Under the pieces are notes generated by a model. It saw nothing but the letters and a program-made list of their open reading frames with translations. It was not told the DNA's origin and did not search any database. A stretch of DNA of 64,000 nucleotides from Lepidostoma basale (Eukaryota; Arthropoda; Insecta; Trichoptera; Lepidostomatidae), in contig JAHDVF020000016.1 in the NCBI GenBank assembly GCA_022606425.2, positions 5,300,501 to 5,364,500 on the forward strand, read 5' to 3'. This document shows positions 44,049 through 53,944 of the stretch, in pieces. Position 1 is the stretch's first letter. Each line of letters begins with the position of its first letter. Position numbers and translations under genes: made by a program.

Positions 44049-44345
44049 TTGGACTTGGACTTGGATCTTCTGGCTTACAGAGGTTCAGCTCTGATGGCTA
44101 TTCCTCTTATGTCTGTAGGAAACATTGTTGGAATGTGATTTGGTAGATGTTTTATGATGGGGCTAAATGTATGGCCCGGAGTGTCCCTCCGAAAAAGAGC
44201 GAGGGGGAATTTAGGGTTTATGATATAGTCTTACATTATTGTCAAGGAATGGAAGACCAGTTAGGGTTGGGATTGTATTTATAAAAAAGTCTGTTCCCGT
44301 GGGGGAGATAAGAGAAGACGGGATGCTTGGATGGAGTTGTGGTAG
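44049..44345 (+). repeat. R300 repeat, copy 2
   Basis: Aligns to 17690-18000. Small indels (for example in GGAAGACCAGTTAGGG versus GGACAACAGTTAGGG) break any shared frame. A (GGACTT)n stutter marks the left edge. Confidence 0.7.
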
Positions 44346-44484
44346 ATAAACGGACGTTATCATCAAAAATAAATATTAAAATTGCGATTTTACATCATTG
44401 TTAATCGTTTCTATCAGTTGGAAAATTGTATGTATTTATGGGGTATGGAAATTAATAATATTATTATTTATTATTATTATTACT

Positions 44485-44665
44485 ATTTTGTAAAATAGCT
44501 ATTTACATCATTACAGCGTGAGCCAAAACGATGCAAAGGGTGTATATAAATATTTATTATATTGATTCTCATTACATGTGATAGGTAGCTAATCTATCGC
44601 CATTTATCATCACGTGAATTCTACACCAGACCAAAGACAGTGTGATAATCGCACTGTCATCGTAG
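44485..44665 (-). mobile_element. SINE-T copy, head missing
   Basis: Minus strand: tail (ATT)n at 44460-44485, 3' body AGCTATTTACATCATTACAG, AGGTAGCTAATCTATCGCCA and ACACCAGACCAAAGACAGTG. It stops at CATCGTAGG without the tRNA-like head, so it is 5'-truncated. Confidence 0.75.
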
Positions 44666-44938
44666 GAGTCATTATACATGTTCTACATATCGACTTGATG
44701 CACTAATCTCTATGCGAGCTGACATCCCACATCCCACATCCCACCCATCCCTCCCAACTGTCCTCGCGTACTAATTACAAGCGAGCGCGCACATCCAGGA
44801 TATAACTGCGCGCGTCTGGATGTGTACTGTTTCATACTCAATTGACATAACAATAACGGCACGTTGCCGTTGCGGGAGCTAACCGAGCCACAATTCGATC
44901 CCGGGAACGCGAACCGTAATGCAAGCGCGCCGCGTGGA

Positions 44939-45483
44939 TTAACCCTTACCACTCCATTATTTTTTGATATTGTTTGTCAGCCAACTCTAATTTAAATAAT
45001 GTCAAAATATTTTTATTGATAGGTAGTTACAAAAAAAAAATCGTTAGAAATTCACTTGTAATGATTTATTCTTCAAATAAAAAAAAATTTAAAAAAATCA
45101 TTATGGACTACTTATAGTTTTGCATAGTATGGTACTTTTTAAAACAATCTCCAGGATGGAGACCAGGTTTTCTGGAACAGGTCTCACAAAACTACACTGT
45201 TTCCCGTCTTCCCCTGGAATCTTTCTGTTACTGCACACAGTACAGTATTTGGAACCTTTGTCCAGTTTCGCAATCAAGTGGGACTTGTACTCTAATCGCT
45301 AAATCTTGTTAAAATGTGAAATTAAATGTTTTTTTAACGAATAATCACAAGAAGTTCAAGTTTTGCGCGCGAAAATACACCACGCACGCAAGTCTTATCT
45401 TGTCGGCCGCCAGCCGATAAGTAAGTTGTAGCGTACATATAGCGATGTCGGCTGGCATTCGACAAAGGAGTGGCAAGGGTTAA
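44939..45483. mobile_element. piggyBac-like element, 545 bp, internally deleted
   Basis: TTAA at 44939-44942 and 45480-45483. Ends are inverted: TTAACCCTTACCACTCC on the left and, reversed, TTAACCCTTGCCACTCC on the right (one difference). The interior keeps a minus-strand piece of the transposase C-terminus. A GC-rich SCGGCTGGC-type subterminal block lies at 45410-45465. A different subfamily from the CCCTTTGTACTC elements. Confidence 0.85.
45101..45298 (-). pseudogene. piggyBac transposase C-terminal remnant
   Basis: Minus-strand 65-codon frame reading RLEYKSHLIAKLDKGSKYCT, VCSNRKIPGEDGKQCSF, then unrelated sequence. H.I.........YC.VCS.RK...E resembles the start of the cysteine-rich domain at the end of piggyBac transposases, but only the first Cys pair survives; the downstream C..C....LC...CF is gone. 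A stop sits just before it. Confidence 0.6.
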
Positions 45484-45571
45484 TGCACACTCGGACACAA
45501 GCGGGGTGTGATAACCGCGCAAATAATATAAAATTAATAATACGAATAAAAAATTATATTTTCTATGAGTT

Positions 45572-45735
45572 TCTATTAACTAACCATCACGCCGTCTCCC
45601 CGAAGGGGTAGGCAGAAAGAATGGAGTGCCACAATTTTCTTTCCTGACATATTTCTCTCGTTTCCTCGACATTCATACATATTGTCATGCACGCGCGTCG
45701 ATTTCTCTGACTCCTCACGTGGCCGATATTCAATC
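45572..45735 (-). mobile_element. LINE-B 3' fragment
   Basis: Minus strand: AACTAACCATCACGCCGTCTC then AGGCAGAAAGAATGGAGTGCC and CACGTGGCCGATATTCAAT. 5'-truncated to about 160 bp. Encodes ESEKSTRVHDNMYECRGNER in a shifted frame. Confidence 0.8.
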
Positions 45736-46269
45736 AGCTTTGTCTTCTGCCTGATTGCAGATACACATAAAACTACACCGAATTGTCGTTTTCTAGTCAT
45801 AAATAAAATGCGTTTATAAGTAATTCATAAAATTATTTTAAATCAAATTTATTATAAAATAAATAAAAAAAACAGTTGTTGTGTAAAAAAATTATTACGG
45901 TACGTATAGATAAATTAGTTTAAAGCGGTAAAAAAATTTGAACGCCGTATTCGAGTACACTTCGAGTTTTAAAGGGTCACTACATCCCCAAATCTATGGT
46001 GTTAAAACACAGGGTTGAATTTAGAAAATAAATATTAATTGAAATTAACAATATTAAATATTTCATATACTTATTACAAAAATACATATTCCTTAGTGGA
46101 ATTAATAAAGTATCAAGAAAAAAAACTAATAAATATAACAATAAAAAAAGAATGCAATAATCAGAAAGCGTTCTGCATAAATATTATTGTTTTACTACAA
46201 TTACTCCATTACAATAATATCGTGCGTTCCTTTGTATCTTTTTCAATTCAAATCTATTAAAAAATAGTT
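45736..46269. other. AT-rich unassigned stretch
   Basis: No gene or repeat recognised. Confidence 0.45.
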
Positions 46270-46279
46270 AGACATCAGA

Positions 46280-46681
46280 ATGTGTGGATACTCTGTGTGT
46301 ATGATAGAGTGTCGAATGAAAATATAAGAAGTGAATGCGGTGCGAATGATGGTGTCATGAACAAAATAATGAAAGGATCATTAAGATGGTTTGGACATAT
46401 AGAAAGAATGAATGAAGAAAGAATGGTAAAAAAATTATATGTTAATGATGTAAATGGAACCAGAAATAGAGGAAGACCGAGGAAAACGTGGCACGATCAA
46501 ATAAATCAAATATTGAATGTCGGCCATGTGAGGAGTCAGAGAAATCGACGCGCGTGCATGACACGATGTATGAATGTTGAGGAAGCGAGAGAAATATGTC
46601 AGGAAAGTAAAGTGTGGCAGTCCATTCTTTCTGCCTACCCCTTCGGGGAGACGGCGTGATGGTTTGTTAGTTAGTTAGTTA
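46280..46681 (+). mobile_element. LINE-B copy, young, 10-bp TSD
   Basis: AGACATCAGA at 46270-46279 is repeated at 46682-46691. The insert is 402 bp and keeps an uninterrupted C-terminal frame (46282-46659): RVSNENIRSECGANDGVMNK, RWFGHIERMNEERMVKKLYV, NRGRPRKTWHDQINQILNVG and VWQSILSAYPFGETA, stop. The tail is (TTAG)n. The open frame plus perfect duplication suggest a recent insertion. It is the best view of the LINE-B C-terminus. Confidence 0.92.
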
Positions 46682-46691
46682 AGACATCAGA

Positions 46692-47349
46692 GGTGGTGTT
46701 GATAATTCAGCGACTAATATATTGTTGTTACAAAGGTAGGGCGGTTAAGGAGATAGAGCATTGTTTAAAAATAAATTAACTACATAATAGTTATTTTAAA
46801 ATATTTGTTTTTTTCTGAAACACATACAAAATTTTATATATACAGTAAGAAAATTATCGTGCCCTATTTATAGACTATCAAAAGATAAATAAATCAAAGT
46901 GCTTACGTATTATTGTGTTATCCAAGAGCCTTCATGCTTTAAATGTGATTTACATAACGCAACGTGAAATCACGACATATAAATTGATCAGATGGTCATT
47001 TTATGCAATTTCAAGTCAGGATCTAGAATGAGTTATCGTTTATTGTTTTGCATAAACAATAACTCAAAACGAGCATTTCATACAGAGAGTACTCAATTAA
47101 TAATTTACAACTTAATTCAAGTCGTGCGCCTTTTGGAGGGATTTGGGACGAGATGATTTCTTATAATTTCTTTAGATGTGGAGATAACATAATCTATTTT
47201 CAATATTCGTGACGGCCTTAAAAACACTTCCTGGGAAGATTATACAATGAATAAATATTTTTTAACATTCCACGATTAAAAATGTTAAGTCAAGTTTTAA
47301 ATCATTATCAATTGTTAAAATTTGACAGTGAAAATCACGGAATTATAAA
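46692..47349. other. AT-rich unassigned stretch
   Basis: No gene or repeat recognised. Confidence 0.45.
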
Positions 47350-47612
47350 CTAACTAACCATTGACTAAAAAAAATATGCTCCTTTCGATTCATCCACATT
47401 TATATATAGTGACATACACACACGTGGATTTCTTGGACTCTTCACGTATCTGTCATTTGATATTTGACTAACTTGATCATGCCACGTTTTCTTCAGCCTT
47501 CTTCTATTTCCTGTTCGTTCATATCGTTAACCTATACTTTCATTACCACTCATTCATTCTTTCCACGTGTCGAAACCATCTTAATGAATCTTTCATTATT
47601 TTATTTTATTCA
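47350..47612 (-). mobile_element. LINE-B copy, degenerate
   Basis: Minus strand: CTAACTAACCATTGAC (the GCCGTCTCCCC block is lost), then CACACGTGGATTTCTTGGAC, TTGATCATGCCACGTTTTCT and CATCTTAATGAATCTTTCAT. It ends at the LINE-H insertion. Confidence 0.78.
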
Positions 47613-47620
47613 ATATTATA

Positions 47621-47712
47621 GGAGGGTCGAAGCGGAGGACAGGAGTAGTTGGAGGCGAAGAATACTGGAGGCTAAGGCTTGATATCGGCTGTAGGGCCAT
47701 CGAAGAAGAAGA
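47621..47712 (+). mobile_element. 92-bp LINE-H stub with 10-bp TSD
   Basis: CAATATTATA at 47611-47620 is repeated at 47713-47722. The 92-bp insert reads GGTCGAAGCGGAGGACAGGA, TTGGAGGCGAAGAATACTGG, then GGCTGTAGGGCCATCGAAGAAG. It matches the last codons and tail of the 33960-34178 element. One of the shortest complete insertions here. Confidence 0.8.
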
Positions 47713-47722
47713 CAATATTATA

Positions 47723-48060
47723 TAATATTATTACGATAAAGCAATTACTGTGCATAAATTTGTAAATGAGCATTTTAAAAAACTAATAGAAAAATCTAAT
47801 TCAAGGAATCTGAGAATAAATTAAATAACATATTGATCCGATTATAACGACCACAAAAATTAATTTAAAAAATGGCTAGTGTTTGACTGTCAAGAGAAAA
47901 TGAAATTTCATACTTCTTATCAAATTTTATATATTATATTATATATAGTTTCTTGAACAATAGTGTCAAGCCACATATTTATTATATTATAATAATGAAA
48001 ACGTGTTTTCAAGAAGTTTTATTTTTATGAATTAAAATACAGTTTTTTCTACTTTAAAGT
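47723..48060. other. AT-rich unassigned stretch
   Basis: No gene or repeat recognised. Confidence 0.4.
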
Positions 48061-48066
48061 ATATTT

Positions 48067-48108
48067 TTCTCAAAATGTTTCGAAAGATTTACACCGTAAT
48101 CGGGAGAA
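48067..48108 (-). ncRNA. Hammerhead-like core, degraded
   Basis: In reverse: stem I TTCTC/GAGAA (48108-48104 with 48071-48067), box CCGATTA (for CTGATGA), a weak stem II around GGTGTAAATC, then CGAAACATTTT. The outer flank GTTTATATCG matches the copies at 43780 and 50281. Confidence 0.4.
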
Positions 48109-48114
48109 CGATAT

Positions 48115-48235
48115 AAACTATTTTTTTATATAATGGGAATGACATGTTTTGGCTTGCTTAAGCATTATCAAATATTTAAAATAAAACTTCTGGAAACTAG
48201 ACGTTTCCATTCATATTAATTATCAAATCTATTAG
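48115..48235 (-). repeat. Foldback-family copy with hammerhead-like core
   Basis: TAATGGGAATGACATGTTTTGG, shortened, then TTGCTTAAGCATTATCAAAT: in reverse, TTTGATAATGC-TTAAGC-AAGCCAAAACATGTC. The G of GAAA is mutated. The right arm CTTCTGGAAACTAGACGTTT matches 11680-11697. Confidence 0.55.
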
Positions 48236-48689
48236 GTTGGGAGTCAATCTTAAAATGAATAATTACGGACACGCAATGGTATCATATTAAGAACAAAATA
48301 AAGTTGAACCATCACGCCATAATCTCTTAAGAGGGAGAGAAGCGATTAAGGAAACATGGAAAATCTTAATGCATAATCGTGAGATAAGAAAACTGATAGC
48401 GGCGTCACCTTCATTACCTGCACGAAAGGGAGGATGAAAACCGGTGCTAATGGAGATATGTGAGTACAAGGCTAATAATGTTTTCATAGATATTGATTTA
48501 CGGGCACATAATATATAGAAACACAATTTCGATTTTCGATCTCATGTCTGTTGAGTTAATAAATTGATAAGATTTGATTTGAAATATATAATGATAGACA
48601 AACACACAACAAAATTATTCAAATCTGAAGAGTTATATCTTAAATCGTATTTTGAACAATGATGTACATAAACTTCATTTTAAATCTTT

Positions 48690-48860
48690 ATTACGAATGA
48701 GAAACGACTGTTTTCTATAAGTTTTATTATATTTTATACAAATGATATGTTCCGCCTTGCTAATGTATTATCGAGTGTCTGATAATCCCTAGCGAATCAC
48801 AAAATGTAATAAAACTTTTCGTTTTCAACTGACGTTTTCATTCGTATTCATTTGTTTATT
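48690..48860. repeat. Foldback-family copy
   Basis: Left arm ACGAATGAGAAACGACTGTT, right arm CAACTGACGTTTTCATTCGT. The centre ATATGTTCCGCCTTGCTAAT is a degraded minus-strand core. Confidence 0.55.
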
Positions 48861-49019
48861 AACAATTATTGACAAATCTTCTACAACTACACGAGACTTC
48901 GCTCATGAAAATGGATGTAAGTAAAAAGCTTTATTTTAAATGCTGTATGTACTTATACATTTCCTATTAGTTTAGGCAAGTAAAATAAATATGAATCAAT
49001 ACTAAAATGTCATTAAAAG

Positions 49020-49400
49020 TTAATACGAAAGAAGATTTATTTTATTTTATGCACATTTTTCGCTTTGCTAAGGCATATTATTATTATTATTTTGTTGAAT
49101 CGCTCTTTACACCATGACAGCATGAGCCAAATCGATGTAAAGGGTATTATATGTGATAGGGTAGCTAATCTATCGCCATTTTACTGTCACGTGAATTCTA
49201 CACCTGACCAAAGACAGTGTGACAATCGCCGGGAATCGAACCCGTAACCTTCGGGGTGGAAGTCAATGTACTTACCACTCGGCCACGAAGGTCGTAAATT
49301 AAATGTGTTATCAACTTTCTATAAAACAGAGGGTTTCATTCGTATCAAATATTTAATAAGGATTTTTACATCAGTGATCAAGAAACAATAAATGTTCTTA
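49020..49400. repeat. Foldback-family copy split by SINE-T
   Basis: Left piece 49020-49080 (TTTTTCGCTTTGCTAAGGC is the minus-strand hairpin region), right piece 49297-49400 (CAACTTTCTATAAAACAGAG, TTTCATTCGTATC, TTTTTACATCAGTGATCAAG). A SINE-T lies between. Confidence 0.55.
49085..49296 (-). mobile_element. SINE-T copy with intact A and B boxes
   Basis: Minus strand, best-preserved head. A box TGGCCGAGTGG at 49285-49275 and B box GGTTCGATTCC at 49242-49232, spaced as in tRNA genes. Then CGGCGATTGTCACACTGTCT, GGTCAGGTGTAGAATTCACG and the body, ending in an (AAT)n tail at 49080-49095. The tRNA-like head is type II-like by its A box; the parent tRNA is not determined. Confidence 0.85.
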
Positions 49401-49424
49401 AAAGTGTTTTAACAAATAGCATAA

Positions 49425-49560
49425 AATTATATTGTATGAGAATAGCACATTTCGGTTTGTTAAGGCATTATTACTAGAAAACAGACGTTATCATTCAAAT
49501 TAATAATTTAACACTGATTTTTACATCATTGTTCGAGAAACAATAAATGACCTCAAACGT
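49425..49560. repeat. Foldback-family fragment
   Basis: GAGAATAGCACATTTCGGTT, TGTTAAGGCATTATTA, CTAGAAAACAGACGTTATCA and ACATCATTGTTCGAGAAACA follow the order of the family at 11535-11745. Core degraded. Confidence 0.5.
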
Positions 49561-50210
49561 TTTTTTAACACAGTGTAAAATTAAATTAAGAAAAATTAAT
49601 TGTGAATCAAGAGCAGAACGCAAAAACGACCTCGCCGAACTCACACACCTTGAAACGAAAATATAGATATTGAATATTCAACAATAAACAATTATTTAAC
49701 ACTTAGCAGCCCTAATGCCGGCCGGGCAGACGGGGGTCGGCGCTGTGAGGGGCGGGGGCGCGGAGGGCGCTGCAATTATGAATTGATTGTTTAATTGCTC
49801 TCGCTCTCAAACATTGGCGGAATTAAGAGTAGTCACGACCACGGGCTCTCGACACTCCGTAGAGCCGGAGAGGAAAAAAGAAGGCTTGAAAAGGCTGAAT
49901 CGCTTTTACGAAAGATAAAAAAAAATCCGCCAGTTTAAATCGGTGATTTCCACCGGGTAATTGAAAATGTAACGCGGAACACAAACGCATTTGGAACAAT
50001 GTTCTAAATTGAAATTTAAATTAGCACAGTTACCACGGTTGCCATTACCATGCAAGAACAGCAAGTTTCACAGGTACTAAAGCATCGCACAAAGTATTTT
50101 GACATAAAGTCTCATTTTCAAATTTTTATTTTATCATTGTTTTAAAGTTTTTATTAAAGTGTATACATGCTTTTTTATGTGTTAAAAATATTGTTTTTTC
50201 TAGCATTTAG
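49561..50210. other. GC island and unassigned sequence
   Basis: 49705-49780 is strongly GC-rich (GGCGGGGGCGCGGAGGGCGC) and 49780-50060 remains moderately GC-rich, with no repeat copies in the window and no convincing ORF. A candidate for conserved host non-coding DNA. Confidence 0.45.
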
Positions 50211-50217
50211 TTTATTT

Positions 50218-50262
50218 TTCTCGACATGTTTCAAAGATTTTACACCTTCATCATCAGGAGAA
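50218..50262 (-). ncRNA. Hammerhead-like core with intact boxes
   Basis: In reverse: stem I TTCTC (50262-50258) with GAGAA (50222-50218), five pairs. Box CTGATGA (50257-50251). Extra T. Stem II GAAGGT with ATCTTT (six pairs including two G-U), loop GTAAA. GAAA (50232-50229). Palindrome ACATGT. C at 50223 as the cleavage-type base immediately before stem I. Every conserved base of the two boxes is present. Confidence 0.55.
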
Positions 50263-50280
50263 TATTATAATTATAAAAGT

Positions 50281-50333
50281 TTATATCGTTCTCCTGTTAA
50301 TGAAGGTGTAAAACCTTCAATACACGTTGAGAA
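50281..50333 (+). ncRNA. Hammerhead-like core, plus partner
   Basis: Stem I TTCTC (50289-50293)/GAGAA (50329-50333), with an outer TTTAT/ATAAT possibility. Box CTGTTAA (mutated), stem II TGAAGG/CCTTCA, AATA in place of GAAA, ACACGT third stem, U as the cleavage-type base. It faces the minus-strand core 18 bp away, forming a head-to-head pair. Confidence 0.45.
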
Positions 50334-50339
50334 AAATAA

Positions 50340-51658
50340 TCTCAAAAGTGAAAAAAAATGTTTTTCATAAATCATAAAATGATTCGTCATTATGGAATTC
50401 CACAGTGATAGCCTTAAGTTTATCAAAAATTGAAATGTATACAGTTGAAATATTTCGTCATGCTCAGACACTATCAAAAAAGTAAGCACATTGATTTAAA
50501 TATGATACAATGTGAATTAGATAATTAATTTTTTCTCTAGCTAACTAAACTCAATATTGTGCAAATGACGGTTATTTGAATTATTCGTTGGATCTTATAC
50601 ATGTGGTTGATACCCTCTTAATACTATTACAAAACCCTGAAGAGGAAAAAACACTGTATTCAGGGAAACTAATCATAAATATTATTAATTAAAATATTTT
50701 TTAATTGATACAATTCATTATACACTATTTGATATGAAGATTTATATCACTGCACAAGCGACAGCGTAAAAAAACGTTACATACCTACGTTATTTAATAA
50801 ATTGAAGATAGTATTATAATTTATTTATTGTATATAGTAATGAAAAATAGACAGTGTATAGTAATAATAATAAATTAGATGATTTATAGAGCGCCATTTT
50901 TATGAATTAATCATCTCAAGGGCGCTGTAGCTCCATTTTATGAACTAGTTAAAGACAAACATTTTAGTTAAAATAAACATTTTTGTTAAATATAAAAATG
51001 AAAAACCAGGAATTTATTTCACCTGGTTACGTTATATTAAAGTGACCTTATATATAACACGAAATTTTGTATTTTTTTTTAAGATAACAAATGCTCCTAT
51101 GTTTATTTTATCTTAATAAATCACTTCATATATAACATCATTTTAAGTGTCATCCTTGAATGTAACAACAAAATAACCTATTCCGGATTCCCATGCGCTT
51201 TCAAAGCCTTTGTTACCACAGAAGGAACGCAGTTCCTTGTACTAGCCACAGACATTACTCTGTCAACCGCAACTTTTTGCGTGATGATTTTTGCCTCTTT
51301 ACAAAAATCACAATCGAGCGGCGCGGTAAACTAAACTTAACCAAAGTGCATTACGGCTAGTTTAAATAACGATTATAATAAATGCACTAGTATACGAGGA
51401 TCAGTCGGTTCCTGGCGAGTTTATTCGTGAACACCGACCGAGCCGGACGTATTAGCCTCCAGGTGATTGCGGTCATCCTAACTCCCGCCAGGGGCTGCTC
51501 GGATATTATTATGATACCCACCGCAAAAGAAATGCAACGGAACCTTCAAAGCAATAATATTATATTCCATTGGAGTTATTGGATCACGAGAATTAGGGTG
51601 AGGGTACCAGTTAATGGACGCTAAAAATGTATTAATGCAAAAAAAATATTATTAAAAA
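50340..51658. other. Unassigned stretch with a GC-richer block
   Basis: 50340-51170 is AT-rich and uncharacterised. 51180-51620 is GC-richer and apparently single copy; its plus frame at 51427-51624 shows no known domain. Confidence 0.4.
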
Positions 51659-52000
51659 ACTAGCTGACCCGGCAAACGTTGTTCTGCCATATAAATTATT
51701 TCTAGTGAATATTATGGTTGTTAAATAAAAAAACAACGAATGTATTGTAAGTGTGTGGGGATGGGATCTATGACAAAAAGAGGAATGGAGCGCTGTAGAC
51801 GATGACCGCCGATAAAAACAAAAATACACCAACCATTAGGGATACCCCTAATCACTTAGCGATATGAAATATACTTTACAATCTATTCTCATACCTACCA
51901 AATACACATAAAAAAATCATAAAAATCAGTCGAGCCGTTTCGGAGGAGTTCGACCACAAACACCGTGACACGAGATTTTTATATATAAGAAGATATTCAA
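51659..52000 (+). repeat. Widespread arthropod-type repeat (single copy here)
   Basis: Begins AACTAGCTGACCCGGCAAAC and ends CCGTTTCGGAGGAGTTCGAC, CACCGTGACACGAGATTTTT, ATATATAAGAAG. I recognise this ACTAGCTGACCCGGCAAACG...GTGACACGAGATTTTTATATATAAGA signature as a common dispersed repeat in arthropod genomes; I am unsure whether it is an RTE-type 3' end or a Helitron-like element. Confidence 0.6.
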
Positions 52001-52209
52001 ATAATTTTTAACTCTTGGTGTCACACGCATTAATACATACTAGTAAATCAATAAAATAAAATAAATCAATGGTTAAAGATTCTTATTTACGATGCTTAGG
52101 AATAATGAAAAAATATATACATTAAATCCTATTAGACCTTTAATTTATCATAATCGTCTTTTTGTCAGCGAGTTAGATACTGACTATATTTTTAACTAGG
52201 CACAATATA

Positions 52210-52560
52210 AGTAAGATTTAATTGTATCTGAAAAGAGACGAAGATGTAAAATTTTTTTTAAACAGAATATGGTGGTCGAGGCGTTTACAGAACTTATGAA
52301 CTGTCATTGGTTGTGTTAAGCGATCACTTTATGTTAGCAACATTCCCCATTCCGCCCTTCTTACGACCCCACCACGTCTGACAATTTTTTGGAATTTGTA
52401 TATATGCTACTATGTTAAAACACTTCACATTTTTTAGCATAAAGTGATCGCTTAACCCAACCAATGACAGGTTATAAGTCCTGTAAACGCCTTAACTACC
52501 ATATTTTGTTTCCAAAAAAATTACATCTTCGTCTCTATTGAGATACAATTAATCCTTAAA
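52210..52560. repeat. R250 repeat, head-to-head inverted pair
   Basis: A plus copy (GAGACGAAGATGTAAAAT, ATTGGTTGTGTTAAGCGATC, TTCCCCATTCCGCCCTTC) from 52210 to about 52432 is followed by a minus copy (AAAGTGATCGCTTAACCCAA, CTTCGTCTCTATTGAGATAC) to 52556. The second copy lacks the TTCCCCATT half. Confidence 0.7.
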
Positions 52561-52684
52561 AAAATGATTAACTCGCAATGGGTAAAATCCAGTATTTGTC
52601 TACAAGTATTTGTATACATTCAAAAAACAAAGTAAGATTTATAACATACAGGGATAAATTTAAATAAAATAAAACTTAAGATTA

Positions 52685-52840
52685 TTTATATAGACACGCA
52701 CGTCGATTTCCTTGACTCCACACGTGGCCGACATTTAATATTTGGTTGATTTGATCATGCCATCTCGATCATCCCCTATTTCTTGTTCCGTTTACATCGT
52801 TGACACATACTTTCTTAATCATTATTTCTTCATTTATTCA
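52685..52840 (-). mobile_element. LINE-B internal fragment
   Basis: Minus strand: GACACGCACGTCGATTTCCT, CACGTGGCCGACATTTAATA, GTTCCGTTTACATCGTTGAC. Both the terminus and the 5' part are missing. Confidence 0.75.
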
Positions 52841-53396
52841 AATGCAAATCTGGATTTAAATACTGTGTAAAGGAATCTGACACATATTTTACATAAACTT
52901 TGAATCTATATGATTCAAAATGAAAAAAAAAAAACAATTGAATTTGAATGACTCGATCCGATTGGCGGGAGTTCTGTAATGACCCCTGGATGCAGTTTTT
53001 TCCACCGACCACGCGGGGAACCGCAACAAACATGATTATTTTCTTATATTATTATACATTCATACGGTTCGGGTTTCACAACAACATATTTCCTCTGCAA
53101 CCGTTTTTGTTTTCATTTTTTTTTTGATTGGCACGTTTGCCAAAATTTAATCAGCGCTACATCCATCAAAAGTTAAACACTGCGCGGGCCGTATACGTAT
53201 GGGCTGCGAAAGCGCAGTTCTTTTTCTAACAGGATAGTGGCGGTCCGTGGGTAGCTGACAAAATTATGAAGAAAAAAAAATAGCAATGTAACATCGACAG
53301 ACACATTTGATTTCTGACGCACAATTTACATAAAAAAAATAATTGGTTTGAATGGTACGTACATCACTTATAGAAAATATTATCACAGTAAACTAA
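52841..53396. other. Unassigned stretch
   Basis: GC-richer patches at 52960-53030 and 53140-53260, apparently single copy. No gene supported. Confidence 0.4.
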
Positions 53397-53940
53397 CGAA
53401 CCATCACGCCGTTTTTTCCGGAGGGGTAGGCAGAGACGATGGAACGCCACATTGTTATTAATGTATGGAATTGAAGCTTGGAGTTGGCAGAAGAAGGATG
53501 TAAGTAGGATAAATGCCGTAGAAATGAGGTCACTAAGAAGGATGTGCGGAAAAACAATGTATGATAGAATAGTGATGAAGTAAGAAAGGAATGTAAAGCG
53601 GATGAATGCGTGATAAATAAAATAAAAAAGGGTCACTAAGATGGTTTGGACATATGGAACGAATGGATGAGGGGAGAATGGTTAAAATGATATATACAAG
53701 TAGTGTGAATGGAAAAAGAAGTCGAGAAAGGCGAAGGAAGACATGGCTGCACATGGCTGGCATGGTCAATTAGTGAAAGGCGGCCATGTTCGAAATAGGA
53801 ACAATCGACGAGCGTGCATGTCACGATGTGTGAATGTAGCAGAGGCGCGAGAGTTATGTCAGGATAAAACAATGTGGCGATCCATCCTCTCTGCCTACCC
53901 CTCCGGGGAAACGGCGGGATGGTTAGCTAGTTAGTTAGTT
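53397..53940 (+). mobile_element. LINE-B copy with palindromic ends
   Basis: The main part (53458-53940, plus) encodes MYGIEAWSWQKKDVSRINAV, EMRSLRRMCGKTMYDRI and RRACMSRCVNVAEARELCQD, ending GGGGAAACGGCGGGATGG plus a (TTAG)n tail. At its left, 53397-53450 is the same terminal sequence in reverse (ACCATCACGCCG, AGGGGTAGGCAGAGACGATG), so both ends carry the LINE-B 3' terminus as a 66-bp inverted pair. Confidence 0.82.
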
Positions 53941-53944
53941 GCTC

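Noticed and set aside
45120..45302. Plus-strand 60-codon ORF
   Set aside because: Antisense of the piggyBac C-terminal remnant, which explains it better.
49232..49285. Genuine tRNA gene at the intact A and B boxes
   Set aside because: The sequence continues into the same SINE body and (AAT)n tail; the acceptor and anticodon stems do not form.
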